Below, piece by piece: positions 33,555 to 42,005 of a DNA stretch of 57,251 nucleotides. The stretch's first letter is position 1, and each line of letters begins with the position of its first letter. A program made the translations under genes and the position numbers. The notes below the pieces were generated by a model that had not been told where the DNA came from, made no database searches, and worked only from the letters and a program-made list of their open reading frames with translations. Origin of the DNA: an uncultured Selenomonadaceae bacterium (lineage in GTDB: Bacteria > Bacillota > Negativicutes > Selenomonadales > Selenomonadaceae); NCBI GenBank assembly GCA_905234395.1, contig CAJOHG010000030.1, positions 1 through 57,251 of the forward strand, in the 5' to 3' direction.

Positions 33555-34676
33555 CTAAGTCTTCGCGATAATTTCTGCCAATTTCGGAATGACGGTTTCA
33601 AAGTCGCAGGTCTCACGGATTAATTTTGCGGCACGTTCACCGAAAATTTTTCGTCGCTCGTCGTCAAGGAAGAGCTCGGAAATTTTTTCGGCAAATGCCG
33701 CCGCGTCCTCCGAATAAACTCTGTAACCGTTCACGCCGTTTTCTATCACGTCCTCGCAACCGCCGATGTCGCTCGTGACGGAAGGAAGTCCGCTCGCCAT
33801 AGCCTCAAGCAGTGATGTCGGCAAGCCTTCATGTCGCGACGGGAAAATATAAACGTCTGCAAGCCGATAAAATTCCTGCGGCGCGTCGACTTCGCCGATA
33901 ACTTTGATTGAATCGTCAAGCTCGGCTGATAACGTGCGCAGTTCGTCCAGCAAATGATTCAAGCCGCCGCCAACGACGAATAACAGCGCGTCGGGAAATT
34001 TTCGGTGCAAAATTTTCCAAACGTCCTGCAAAGTGTCTACGCCCTTATCTTTGACGATTCTTGCACAGAAAAGCAAAACTTTGCTTTCGGGATTGACGCC
34101 GCGAGAAATTTTTAATTCACGCCTCCGCAACTCATTCGACTGCGGAAATTTTTTTGTGTCGATGCCGTGCGGAAGGATTGAAATTTTTTCGGGAGCAATG
34201 CCGCCGTTTTTAATGAAACCGTCGCGAATTTCTTTTGTCGTGGCAATGTAATGCGTGCACGTCGCGAAAATTTTGTTCCGCCAATTATCCGCGCTGAAAA
34301 TTTCTGCCTTGCCGGTCAATGCCAACGTCACGGGCTTGTGAAAAAGTCGCGCAAAGAGAATTGCCCAGACTGAAAATTTCGGCGTGCCGATGATGTAAAA
34401 CGCGTCAATGTCGTTGTGCGTCGTCAAAAGGCGCAAAAAAATTTCCAGCCATCTTAGCGGCGGGTGCAGTCGAATCAAATCAATTCCGTTGAAATTTTCT
34501 CGTGCCGCCGTGTGAAAAAATCTTTTCTTAGTCATGAGCGTAACGCGGTGACCGAGCTTTATCAGTTGCAACGCGTGATTTTCTCCGTGAATTTCTGCGC
34601 CGCTCTTAGTCGGTCGTCCGTCCGGCAGAAATTTTTTTCCGACAGCAAAATCTTTTATCAGCAAGCAAATTTTCAT
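33555..34676 (-). CDS. GT4-family glycosyltransferase
   Basis: 373 residues with the GT-B fold. The N-terminal half has GAEIHGENHALQLIKLGHRV (acceptor side). The C-terminal half has VLLFCARIVKDKGVDTL and the nucleotide-sugar site FPSRHEGLPTSLLEAMASGL with the E-x7-E pattern. GAGG lies 8 nt before ATG. It ends 6 nt from the converging fkbM gene and starts divergently from the FNT channel gene. Retaining transfer of a sugar to a surface glycan is inferred. Confidence 0.88.
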   Translation of the reverse strand: MKICLLIKDFAVGKKFLPDGRPTKSGAEIHGENHALQLIKLGHRVTLMTKKRFFHTAARENFNGIDLIRLHPPLRWLEIFLRLLTTHNDIDAFYIIGTPKFSVWAILFARLFHKPVTLALTGKAEIFSADNWRNKIFATCTHYIATTKEIRDGFIKNGGIAPEKISILPHGIDTKKFPQSNELRRRELKISRGVNPESKVLLFCARIVKDKGVDTLQDVWKILHRKFPDALLFVVGGGLNHLLDELRTLSAELDDSIKVIGEVDAPQEFYRLADVYIFPSRHEGLPTSLLEAMASGLPSVTSDIGGCEDVIENGVNGYRVYSEDAAAFAEKISELFLDDERRKIFGERAAKLIRETCDFETVIPKLAEIIAKT

Positions 34677-34751
34677 TCAAACGTCCTCACAAATTTTTTC
34701 GGATGCAATTTTATCGCGAAACATCATTGTGCGCAACGTCGAGTTTTTTTG

Positions 34752-34780
34752 TTGACGAAGAGTTTTCGGGCGGGTACAAT
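34752..34780 (+). promoter_or_regulatory. Promoter of the FNT channel gene
   Basis: TTGACG (34752-34757), 17 bp, TACAAT (34775-34780). Confidence 0.7.
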
Positions 34781-34810
34781 GGCGACAAAAAATTTTTCGG
34801 AGGAATCGAA

Positions 34811-35647
34811 TTGCGCGAAGATGATTTTGTAAAGAAATTGCCGTTGAGAGAACAGAACGTCCTTTGGGAACACGCCGCAATGGAGCCGCAAATTTTGTTC
34901 AAGATAATTCGGCAGGAAGGCGAAGAAGAATTGGAACGTTCGTTCAGCGCACTGGCATTTTCGGCATTGGCGGCGGGAATTTTCGTGTCGTTCTCGTTTT
35001 TTTTCAGAGCGGTATTTCACATGCACATGGGCGACTCGCAATTCGAGCCGTTGATTTCAAGTTTGGGCTACACGACGGGCTTTTTAATCGTGATCCTCGG
35101 CAGAATGCAACTTTTCACCGAAAACCCGATAACGACAATGGTGCCGTTGTTCAGCGAATTTTCGTGGAAGAGACTTTGGAAAGTCCTGCGCCTGTGGAGC
35201 ACGGTCTTATTTTTCAACGTGGTCGGCACGGCAATATCGGCGGCGTTTATGTCAAGTGATTATGCTGTGTCGCCAAAATTGGCAAGCGCGTTGCACGAAT
35301 TAGCTTTGCACATTATGCGATTGCCCGCGATTGACAACGTTGTGCGTGGCATCCCGGCGGGAATAATAATTGCCGCACTCGTTTGGATTGCGCCGCAGAC
35401 AAGATATTTCCGCTTTATAACGATAATGGTTTTCATATATTTTATCGCGCTCGGCGACTTCTCACACGTTGTTGTCGGCTCGTGCGAAATGGCTTATGAA
35501 GTTATCGACGGCGACGCAGATTTTGCAGAATATTTCTTCCGATTTTTAATTCCGACAGGTTTGGGCAACATTATCGGCGGCACGTTCATATTCACGATGC
35601 TAATCTACAGTCAAGTGCGTCACGAACTGAATAAATCGAAAAAATAA
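34811..35647 (+). CDS. Formate/nitrite transporter (FNT) family channel, YfdC-like
   Basis: 278 residues, six membrane helices expected. An N-terminal charged stretch (EGEEELERSFSALAFSALAAG) resembles the YfdC branch, not FocA or NirC. Further family features are the GFLIVILGRMQLFTENP segment and GNIIGGTFIF near the C-terminus. The start is TTG 34811, 8 nt after GGAGG; upstream in-frame ATG 34703 precedes the promoter. It could move small monovalent anions, but the YfdC branch has no settled substrate. No operon partners. Confidence 0.8.
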   Translation: MREDDFVKKLPLREQNVLWEHAAMEPQILFKIIRQEGEEELERSFSALAFSALAAGIFVSFSFFFRAVFHMHMGDSQFEPLISSLGYTTGFLIVILGRMQLFTENPITTMVPLFSEFSWKRLWKVLRLWSTVLFFNVVGTAISAAFMSSDYAVSPKLASALHELALHIMRLPAIDNVVRGIPAGIIIAALVWIAPQTRYFRFITIMVFIYFIALGDFSHVVVGSCEMAYEVIDGDADFAEYFFRFLIPTGLGNIIGGTFIFTMLIYSQVRHELNKSKK

Positions 35648-35663
35648 TCAGGGCGGAGATTTT

Positions 35664-36663
35664 TTAGTTCAAAAATTTTGTCGCGGCGTCTAAAACCTGC
35701 GCGGGCGTGACATTTTTTAAGCAGAGCGGATTATCACAAGTTTTTTTCGTGCACGGGCAACAAGATTCGCGGCTCGTCAAAGCAACGGCATTCGGATTAA
35801 TCGGGTGCCAACGGTCGGGACTCGTGCAACCATACATCGTGACCATTTTAACGCCGGTCGTCGCGGCAATGTGCGTGGCTCCCGTGTCGACGGTGATAAA
35901 CAAATCGGTCAGTCAGCGAAGTCTCTCCGCAAAAATTTTCCACGCCGCCGCCAATTTCCGCGATAACTTCATCGGCATAAGTTCTGTCATTTGGCGCACC
36001 GACGATAAAAAATGCCGCGTCATAATGACTGCGCAACTCGCGGACGACTTCGGCGAAATATTCTTTGCTCCACGTCTTGAGCGGAAAAGTTCCTTTGACA
36101 CACAGCGCGATTTTGAACTTTGCACGCGGCAGACGATTAATCAGCTCGTCGGCAACGAGCGATTTTTTTTTCGGAAATTTTGGCGTCTCGTGACCGTCAA
36201 TCTTAAAAAATTTTCGGACGATCTCTTGATAAGTCTCGGCTTGCAAAGTTTTGTTGAGGTCGTGAGAAATTTCCACAACGTCGGTGTAAAAAAATGTCAC
36301 GCGGCTTTTGTTGTCGTCGAAAACTTTTGTCGGACAAACTCTGCGCGGAATTCGTGCGAAAAAAGTTATCAGCGCGGGTCGAAGTTTGCGGTCGAATGAA
36401 ATTGCCAAATCAAATTTCCGTCGCCGAATCTCCTTGACGAGTTCACGCATCTTTTTGAAAGAATTTTCCTTCGCGCGATAATCGAGGACAATCACATCGT
36501 CGACGACGGGATTATCAATCACTGCGTCCTTGACGACGGGCTTTACGAGCATTGTGATTCGCGCGTCGGGAAAATTTTTTTTGATTAGCGAGAGAGCCGA
36601 AGTCGTCAGCACCACGTCGCCGAGATTGACCAGCGCATTGACTAAAATATTTTTAAACATCAT
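35664..36663 (-). pseudogene. GT9 (heptosyltransferase-like) glycosyltransferase broken by deletion and frameshift
   Basis: From ATG 36663 the protein starts NILVNALVNLGDVVLTTSAL and continues through a normal ADP-heptose:LPS heptosyltransferase-like body to NFCGETSLTD near 35912. There the frame is lost. In another frame it goes on with LFITVDTGATHIAATTGVKM and MYGCTSPDRWHPINP to a stop at 35664. Normal GT9 proteins have a dozen or so residues between the two blocks, so a small deletion probably caused the shift. LPS-core-type transfer is inferred for the ancestor. It belongs to the 33.5-39 kb glycan block. Confidence 0.75.
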
Positions 36664-36742
36664 GAGTTCCTTTGCAAAAAATTTTAAACGCGGCGATTAA
36701 TTGCGGTTGTCAAAAGCTTGAGCGCGATCGTTGGGTCAAGCG

Positions 36743-37522
36743 TCACGCTTGCTCCGTGACGTGAACATTTTCCTTGCCGTAATAGTAGAGCTTGACGTAT
36801 TTCGCCATCGTGTAGAAATAATGGAAGCCCGCCAATACAAAACCAATCCGCCCGTCCAAAAAGCCGCCGCGCAAAAAATACATGCGAAAACTTGCCCAGA
36901 GCGGATGCAAAATCATATCGACAATTCCCGCCGATTTTCCCTGCTCGTGCATTTTTTTAGCCGCAAGCGTCGTGTAAAAGTTCAGCTTGTTGAAATAGTG
37001 ATTCCAATCGCGATAAGGATAGTGGACGAGATACGCGGACTCGGCGAAGTCTTTTTCAACGCACGTGTGATGAATTTGCGGGTGAACAAAGCCCGTGACG
37101 TAACTGCCCGCCGTCGGAAAAAGTCGCGTGACATAATCCGGGAACCAGCCGCCGTGTTTTAAAGGTTGTCCCCAAAAATAACTCAAACGAGCCGTCCGAT
37201 AAGCAAAATTTTTATCATCGCCCGCAAGAATTTTTTTAATCGCGGCGGAAAGTTCGGGCGTGGCTCGTTCATCAGCGTCAATAAAAAAAACCCAATCGCA
37301 TTTCGCCTGCTGAATCGCAAAAGTTTGTTGCCCGCCCCAATCTCCGTTCAAGCCGCGTTGAATCACTCGTGCGCCCAATTCGCGGGAAATGTCGGCAGTC
37401 GAATCGGTGCTGAAGTCGTCAATAACAATTATCTCGTCCGCAAAATCTTTAACGCTCCGAATGCACGCGCCGATAAATTTTTCCTCGTTCTTCGCCAAAA
37501 TCAGCACTGAAACTTTAGCCAT
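36743..37522 (-). CDS. GT2-family glycosyltransferase (WaaE/KdtX-like)
   Basis: 259 residues. N-terminal GT-A domain with VLILAKNEEKFIGACIRSV, IIVIDDFSTDST and the metal site FIDADER; then YFWGQPLKHGGWFPDYVTRLF, typical of the WaaE-like branch that adds glucose to LPS core. ATG 37522 follows GTGAGG; its first codons overlap the end of the 73-residue gene by 8 nt. Likely cytoplasmic-membrane associated. LPS or glycolipid role inferred. Confidence 0.85.
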   Translation of the reverse strand: MAKVSVLILAKNEEKFIGACIRSVKDFADEIIVIDDFSTDSTADISRELGARVIQRGLNGDWGGQQTFAIQQAKCDWVFFIDADERATPELSAAIKKILAGDDKNFAYRTARLSYFWGQPLKHGGWFPDYVTRLFPTAGSYVTGFVHPQIHHTCVEKDFAESAYLVHYPYRDWNHYFNKLNFYTTLAAKKMHEQGKSAGIVDMILHPLWASFRMYFLRGGFLDGRIGFVLAGFHYFYTMAKYVKLYYYGKENVHVTEQA

Positions 37523-37736
37523 TTGAAACCTCACAAAAATTTTCATTTCGCCGCGAATAAACGGGCATTAACCTTGCGAGCTGTTCGTCGGTTAATTCTG
37601 GGCAGTCGTCGAGCAAAATTTTTTCGTTCAAGTCGTCAAGCTCCGCCAATTCCTTCAGCGCACGTTCTTTGAATTTTTTTATCTCCGATTCAGTCGGCGG
37701 CAACGGTTCGTTTATCACAAATCTAACGATTGACAT
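37515..37736 (-). CDS. Small acidic protein of unknown function
   Basis: 73 residues: MSIVRFVINEPLPPTESEIK at the start, a charged helix (about 18-45), then PELTDEQLARLMPVYSRR. The 'PELTDEQLAxLxP' ending recalls antitoxin-like linkers near BrnT/RelE toxins, but no toxin gene lies beside it. It is translationally coupled to the following GT2 gene by an 8-nt overlap, which suggests a shared role or just operon packing. Confidence 0.5.
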   Translation of the reverse strand: MSIVRFVINEPLPPTESEIKKFKERALKELAELDDLNEKILLDDCPELTDEQLARLMPVYSRRNENFCEVSNG

Positions 37737-37824
37737 AAATATTTCACCCTTTCTTTTTTTGTGGCACGCCGCGCAGAAATTAATCTCACATAAAATCAAA
37801 CGTTTTTGCCAACGTCAACACCTC

Positions 37825-38208
37825 TCAACCGAATACCGCCTTGCGTTTCGTGAAGTAATTCCAAATCGTCACGATAGCCGTTGCGAAAATTTTGGCAAGC
37901 ATGTAATGAAGTCCCGCCACCGCCACGAAAAACCACATGCAAAATTGATTGAGCGCGAGTCCGATTGCGCCCGTGACAAAAAAAATCGTCGCTTGCCGCG
38001 CAGATTGTTTGCCCGCGCCTTTGAAAACGTAGATGACGCACAGCCAATAATTGAACACGACCGTCACGCTGAACGAGATCGCCGACGAATACAGATAATA
38101 AATTCCTGCCCATTCCGTCAGCGCGAAGAGCAATGAGTAGTCCATTAAAAATGATATGCCGCCAACGAAACAGAATCGAATTATTTCCAAAAGCCTCTCG
38201 CGTTTCAT
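37825..38208 (-). CDS. GtrA-like membrane protein
   Basis: 127 residues with four membrane helices and the GtrA opening (LLEIIRFCFVGGISFLMDYSL) plus FNYWLCVIYVF and a C-terminal WNYFTKRKAVFG. GtrA-family proteins move or anchor polyprenyl-linked sugars in glycan modification. TGAGGTGAT precedes ATG. It follows chbG by 4 nt, forming an operon chbG-gtrA-(73 aa)-GT2. Confidence 0.88.
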   Translation of the reverse strand: MKRERLLEIIRFCFVGGISFLMDYSLLFALTEWAGIYYLYSSAISFSVTVVFNYWLCVIYVFKGAGKQSARQATIFFVTGAIGLALNQFCMWFFVAVAGLHYMLAKIFATAIVTIWNYFTKRKAVFG

Positions 38209-38212
38209 TAAA

Positions 38213-39055
38213 TCACCTCAACGCGCCAAAGTTTATCGCGGCGACGTTTTGCTTGTCAAGCAGATTCAGCACACGCTTTGACGTGACGGCGGCAAGCTCC
38301 AATTCAAAATCGTGATTCCAACTGCAGAAGTCGCGCAAAATTTTATTGTCGGTGCCGGGATGCAACATAACCTCCGTCGTGCCGTCTTGAAGTTTTTCAA
38401 TCAGCTTGAGCAAAAAATTTTCGTCGACCGATTCGCCTGCGACAATTCCCGCAAAATGTTCGGGCGTGACGAAATTTTTTTTGTGCGCACAATGAGCCGC
38501 GAACTTCGCCAACGAGCCTAAACCAATCCGTCCGATGAATTTGCCGATGCTGTTCAATTCGCCGTCAAAAATTTTCGTGCCCGCAATTCGCATTGAACTG
38601 ACGCCTGCCGCCTCTGCCAACTCCAAAACGATTTCGATTATGCCGGGCACGTGGTGCAGATGTTGATGGCTGTCGACGTGCGACAATTTCAAACCTGTCC
38701 GCTGAAATTTTTCAAACTGCGCCGCGAGTTCCGAACGCACTTCAGCCAACGAAATTTTTCCGCGCAAATATTTTTTTAAGAACGTGACGTAGTCTGCATG
38801 AAAAAATCCCTGCGCCGTGACCAGCGTAGGAATTTCTTTCGGCGGAAGTATCGGGTTGCCGTTTGCAAGCGTCAAGTGCAGTCCGACGCCTAAGCCAGGA
38901 ATTTTTTTCGCGAGTTTGATTGCGTCGTCGAAGGCAATGCCGCCTGTCATCACCGTTGCCGAACGTAAGCAGCCGAAATTGAATGCACGCTCCACCGCAC
39001 GATTTATCAGCTCATGCCGCCCGAAGTCGTCCGCGTTCACGATTAATCGTTTCAA
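38213..39055 (-). CDS. ChbG/YdjC-family carbohydrate deacetylase (HpnK-like)
   Basis: 280 residues with the family motifs LIVNADDFGRHELINRAV at the start (Asp-Asp metal ligands), GVGLHLTL and the DSHQHLHHVPG metal-binding segment, then VMLHPGTDNK. These enzymes deacetylate N-acetyl sugars or glycolipids. The start is TTG 39055 after AAAGGAAG; longer frames have no ribosome site. First gene of the chbG-gtrA-GT2 operon. Confidence 0.88.
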   Translation of the reverse strand: MKRLIVNADDFGRHELINRAVERAFNFGCLRSATVMTGGIAFDDAIKLAKKIPGLGVGLHLTLANGNPILPPKEIPTLVTAQGFFHADYVTFLKKYLRGKISLAEVRSELAAQFEKFQRTGLKLSHVDSHQHLHHVPGIIEIVLELAEAAGVSSMRIAGTKIFDGELNSIGKFIGRIGLGSLAKFAAHCAHKKNFVTPEHFAGIVAGESVDENFLLKLIEKLQDGTTEVMLHPGTDNKILRDFCSWNHDFELELAAVTSKRVLNLLDKQNVAAINFGALR

Positions 39056-39133
39056 ATAAAAACTTCCTTTCGCAGGAAAATTCGCGTCGTCGACAGAATA
39101 TCGTTGCAAAAAAATTTTATGGAGATTGATTGA

Positions 39134-40084
39134 ATGAGCCCGATGATTGTGGCAGTCGTCGCACTGCTGATTGACGCGCTGATTGGCGACCCGCGCAGCA
39201 AATTTCATCCCGTCGTATTGATGGGCAACTTGATTTCTCTGCTTGAAAAAATTTTGCGCCGCGACAAAGACAGCCCGTTATGGAAAAGTTTCAAGGGCGG
39301 AATGCTCGTCGGTGCAGTCGTCAGCATCGCTTATTTTGTCGGCTTAGGTATTGAAACTTTTTCGCACGACGCTCCGAATCTTGCCGCGCAGATTTTTATT
39401 CAAGCGTTGGTGTTGAGTTTCATGATTAGCCCGCGCAGTTTGGCAGACGCCGCACGCGAAATTTATCTGTTGCTTGAAGACGACGACTTACCTCACGCAC
39501 GGAACAGAGTAAGTTGGATTGTCGGTCGCGACACTCAAAATCTCAACGAATCGGAAGTTGCTCGCGCCACTGTCGAAACTGTTGCGGAAAATACCGTTGA
39601 CGGAGTGATTTCGCCGCTGTTTTATTTCGCGATTGGCGGATTGCCGCTTGCCGTTGTTTACAGAGCGATTAACACGATGGATTCGATGCTCGGCTACATG
39701 AATGAGAGATATATTTTTTTCGGACACGCGGCGGCTCGACTTGACGACGTTGCAAATTATATTCCTGCGCGGCTGACGGGCATATTGTTTATCGGCGCGG
39801 CGATTATTTTAGGTTTGGATTATCGCAATGCCTTCGACATGATGAAACGCGATGCAAATAAGCATCCAAGTCCGAACGGCGGTTGGGCAGAGGCGACTGT
39901 TGCGGGTGCGTTGAACATTCGGCTCGGCGGCACGAATTATTATTTCGGCAAACCACATTTCCGCGCGTACATGGGCGAACCGAACGAAATTTTAGAGGCG
40001 GAGCACATTCTCGAAGCCGTTCGCATGATGTACACCGCCACGGTTTTATTTGTCAGTCTTGCCTGCGTGATAAGGCTTTGCTGA
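39134..40084 (+). CDS. cbiB: Adenosylcobinamide-phosphate synthase CbiB/CobD
   Basis: Attaches aminopropanol phosphate to adenosylcobyric acid in cobalamin synthesis. 316 residues, several membrane helices, with DALIGDPRSKFHPVVLMGN at the start, VSWIVGRDT, ATVETVAENTVDGVISPLFY and the end motif SPNGGWAEATVAGALNIRLGG. TATGGAGATTGA precedes ATG. It is the only corrin-ring-pathway gene here besides cobO at 47.3 kb. Followed by repeat copy C. Confidence 0.94.
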   Translation: MSPMIVAVVALLIDALIGDPRSKFHPVVLMGNLISLLEKILRRDKDSPLWKSFKGGMLVGAVVSIAYFVGLGIETFSHDAPNLAAQIFIQALVLSFMISPRSLADAAREIYLLLEDDDLPHARNRVSWIVGRDTQNLNESEVARATVETVAENTVDGVISPLFYFAIGGLPLAVVYRAINTMDSMLGYMNERYIFFGHAAARLDDVANYIPARLTGILFIGAAIILGLDYRNAFDMMKRDANKHPSPNGGWAEATVAGALNIRLGGTNYYFGKPHFRAYMGEPNEILEAEHILEAVRMMYTATVLFVSLACVIRLC

Positions 40085-40107
40085 TGATTTGGCATGTAAA
40101 TTTCTTT

Positions 40108-40262
40108 TGATTTTTTAGGATCTACTTTTTCTTTGCGTGCCCAAAGAAAAAGTAGCAAAAAGAAAAGGCACCGCTACGCGCGGAGCGATGCAGAGTTTTC
40201 GACAACTTCAGCCGCTCACGTTGATTCAATTCCTCATTCCTAATTCCTAATTGAATCAGCGC
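40108..40262 (+). repeat. Dispersed hairpin repeat, copy C (subtype 1)
   Basis: TTTTTTAGGATCTACTTTTT, hairpin CTACTTTTTCTTTG/CAAAGAAAAAGTAG, then AAAAAGAAAAGG, ACGCGCGGAGCGATGC, TTTTCGACAACTTCAGCCGC and TTGATTCAATTC, ending TCAGCGCGTC. The last blocks match copy A. An extra TTCCTCATTCCTAATTCC stretch is inserted near the end. It lies between the converging ends of cbiB and metF. Confidence 0.75.
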
Positions 40263-40276
40263 GTCCAAGCGCACAT

Positions 40277-41011
40277 CTAAAACACTCGCGGCAACAAGTC
40301 GGCAATGTCAATCGTTATCGGCATGAAGTAAAGTCCGCCGCTTGAACTTTTGATGAACTCGATAACTTTTTTGGCAAGCGCAATGTTCCAATCCATTGTC
40401 GGCTGAAAATTTTTCGGGAAGACGGCTTTGTCTTTTATCTCCCAATAACTTTTGGAACGATTGCTCAAAACCGGCGACACTCCCCAATAAATTTCGTGAC
40501 CGTCAAGCAAATCGGCGTACATTTCCAGGAAACGCATATCGAAGAAAGGTTGCGTGAAAAAGCCCGACGCTCCCGCTTGAGCTTTTCGTTCGACGCGATA
40601 AAGTTCCTCGCGAATGCCGCTGCGATATTGATCGATGCCGGCGTAAACTTTCACTTCGGGCAACTCGTCGCGGAACTTGCGAATCACGTCGATTGTCTCC
40701 GTCGGATAAACAGTGCGCGTTAAATCTTTCGGCGGGTCGCCCGCGATAATCAGCACCTCGCGAATTCCAAACTTGATGAAGTCTTCACGCATTGGCAGCG
40801 GCTTTGAAAGGTCGATGTCCATTGCTCGAACGTGCGGTATCGTCGGCAATGCAGGTTGCGTGAATTCGGCGGCTTGCCACGGACGCAATTCAAAGCTCAT
40901 CAAGTCGGGAATGTTCACGCAGTCAACTTGCGAATATTTTTTTATAATGTCGATGTCCGCCCGAAGACTTGACTCGTCGCGCGGAATAATTTCAACAGCG
41001 ATTCTGCCCAT
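40277..41011 (-). CDS. metF: Methylenetetrahydrofolate reductase-like protein
   Basis: MetF reduces methylene-THF to methyl-THF using FAD. The 244-residue protein opens with VEIIPRDESSLRADI (family EITPP-like strand). It has VREVLIIAGDPP-like sequence (IREVLIIAGDPPKDLTRTVY), AGASGFFTQPFFD, and WGVSPVLSNRSKSYWEIK. It is about 45 residues shorter than typical MetF at the C-terminus, so it may belong to the short anaerobe branch. Last gene of the minus-strand araD-SIMPL-unknown-metF run. Confidence 0.8.
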   Translation of the reverse strand: MGRIAVEIIPRDESSLRADIDIIKKYSQVDCVNIPDLMSFELRPWQAAEFTQPALPTIPHVRAMDIDLSKPLPMREDFIKFGIREVLIIAGDPPKDLTRTVYPTETIDVIRKFRDELPEVKVYAGIDQYRSGIREELYRVERKAQAGASGFFTQPFFDMRFLEMYADLLDGHEIYWGVSPVLSNRSKSYWEIKDKAVFPKNFQPTMDWNIALAKKVIEFIKSSSGGLYFMPITIDIADLLPRVF

Positions 41012-41027
41012 AAAAATTCCCCCAAAG

Positions 41028-42005
41028 TTAAAGATTTTCCCACGCGTCGGCGGTGTGCTTGCCGATAATTTTTTTTATCCTGTCGATTGGAAAAGGAGCC
41101 TCGTATTCGTCGAAGTAGCCGATCTCGACAAGTTTAGCCTGCGTGATGTCGTTGTTGCGTCCAACGGGCACGTCGACAATATCGCCGACTGCAAGCGTCT
41201 CGTCGTCGGCTTGATAAGTGTAAGATTTATAACTGCCCTTGAACTGAACTTTGCAGAAAATGTATTTGCCTTCGCGCGGCGCAATTTCGACAGGTTCCGG
41301 CGTGAAAATCTCCGCCGTCAAATCAATCATCAAGTCGCGAATTTTGTTGAGGAAATTCGTAAGTCCCGGCAAAAAATTTTCGTTGTAAAGCGTCGTGAAA
41401 GTTTCGACTGCTCCGCCGTGTCGAACGAGTTCAAATTTCGCCCGCGAGCTTGAATCGTCGTCAAGGTCGGTTTTGTCAATGCCGTCAATGAAATGTTGGC
41501 ACGTGTCGAAAATTTTTTCATCGTCGTCGACGCTGTAAATGTGCCGAGAATTTTTCTTGTCGAGCGTCAAAGTTTTTTCGCGGCGGTCAAGCGTCAAAGT
41601 CTCGTCGGAATGCTCAATCGTCACGCGCTCAAGCCGTTTGCGGTCAACAAATTCAAGCGTAGGAAAAAATTCGTCGAGCCAATCCAAAAACCGCTCAAAA
41701 TTTTCAGGATAAGCATTCGATCCGCGACCGCGATAAATTTTTTTGCCTTCCGAAAAAATCAGCGTCCAATGCGTGTCGTCGTCAGAGTCCGCCGAATAAT
41801 TTTGTTCCCACGCAAAAATATTCAGCGCGTCGAGTTTTGCAAAGTGTTCAGCGGAAATTTCGGGAGCGTGAAAATTTTTCTTGTCGACGTTTAACAGACC
41901 GTCGCGCAAAATTTTGCAGGTGACTTTGCTGCCCCATACGGCGATTTCGACAGTTTTGTAGCCGTTGAAAAATCCGCCGATTGTGAATTTAATTTGCCGC
42001 GCCAT
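41028..42005 (-). CDS. Unknown 325-residue protein with PriA-like C-terminal patch
   Basis: Not recognised as a whole. The N-terminal ~130 residues have mixed alpha/beta character (IKFTIGGFFNGYKTVEIAVW, FERFLDWLDEFFP). The middle is acidic. Residues ~235-305 (YIFCKVQFKGSYKSYTYQAD, VGDIVDVPVGRNND) look like the small beta-barrel at the N-terminus of primosomal PriA. No signal peptide. Its ATG follows the stop of the SIMPL gene directly (TAA-ATG), so the two are coupled. Confidence 0.55.
   Translation of the reverse strand: MARQIKFTIGGFFNGYKTVEIAVWGSKVTCKILRDGLLNVDKKNFHAPEISAEHFAKLDALNIFAWEQNYSADSDDDTHWTLIFSEGKKIYRGRGSNAYPENFERFLDWLDEFFPTLEFVDRKRLERVTIEHSDETLTLDRREKTLTLDKKNSRHIYSVDDDEKIFDTCQHFIDGIDKTDLDDDSSSRAKFELVRHGGAVETFTTLYNENFLPGLTNFLNKIRDLMIDLTAEIFTPEPVEIAPREGKYIFCKVQFKGSYKSYTYQADDETLAVGDIVDVPVGRNNDITQAKLVEIGYFDEYEAPFPIDRIKKIIGKHTADAWENL

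Noticed and set aside
39056..39133. Cobalamin riboswitch before cbiB
   Set aside because: The gap is only 78 bp and lacks the B12-box. Too short for the riboswitch.
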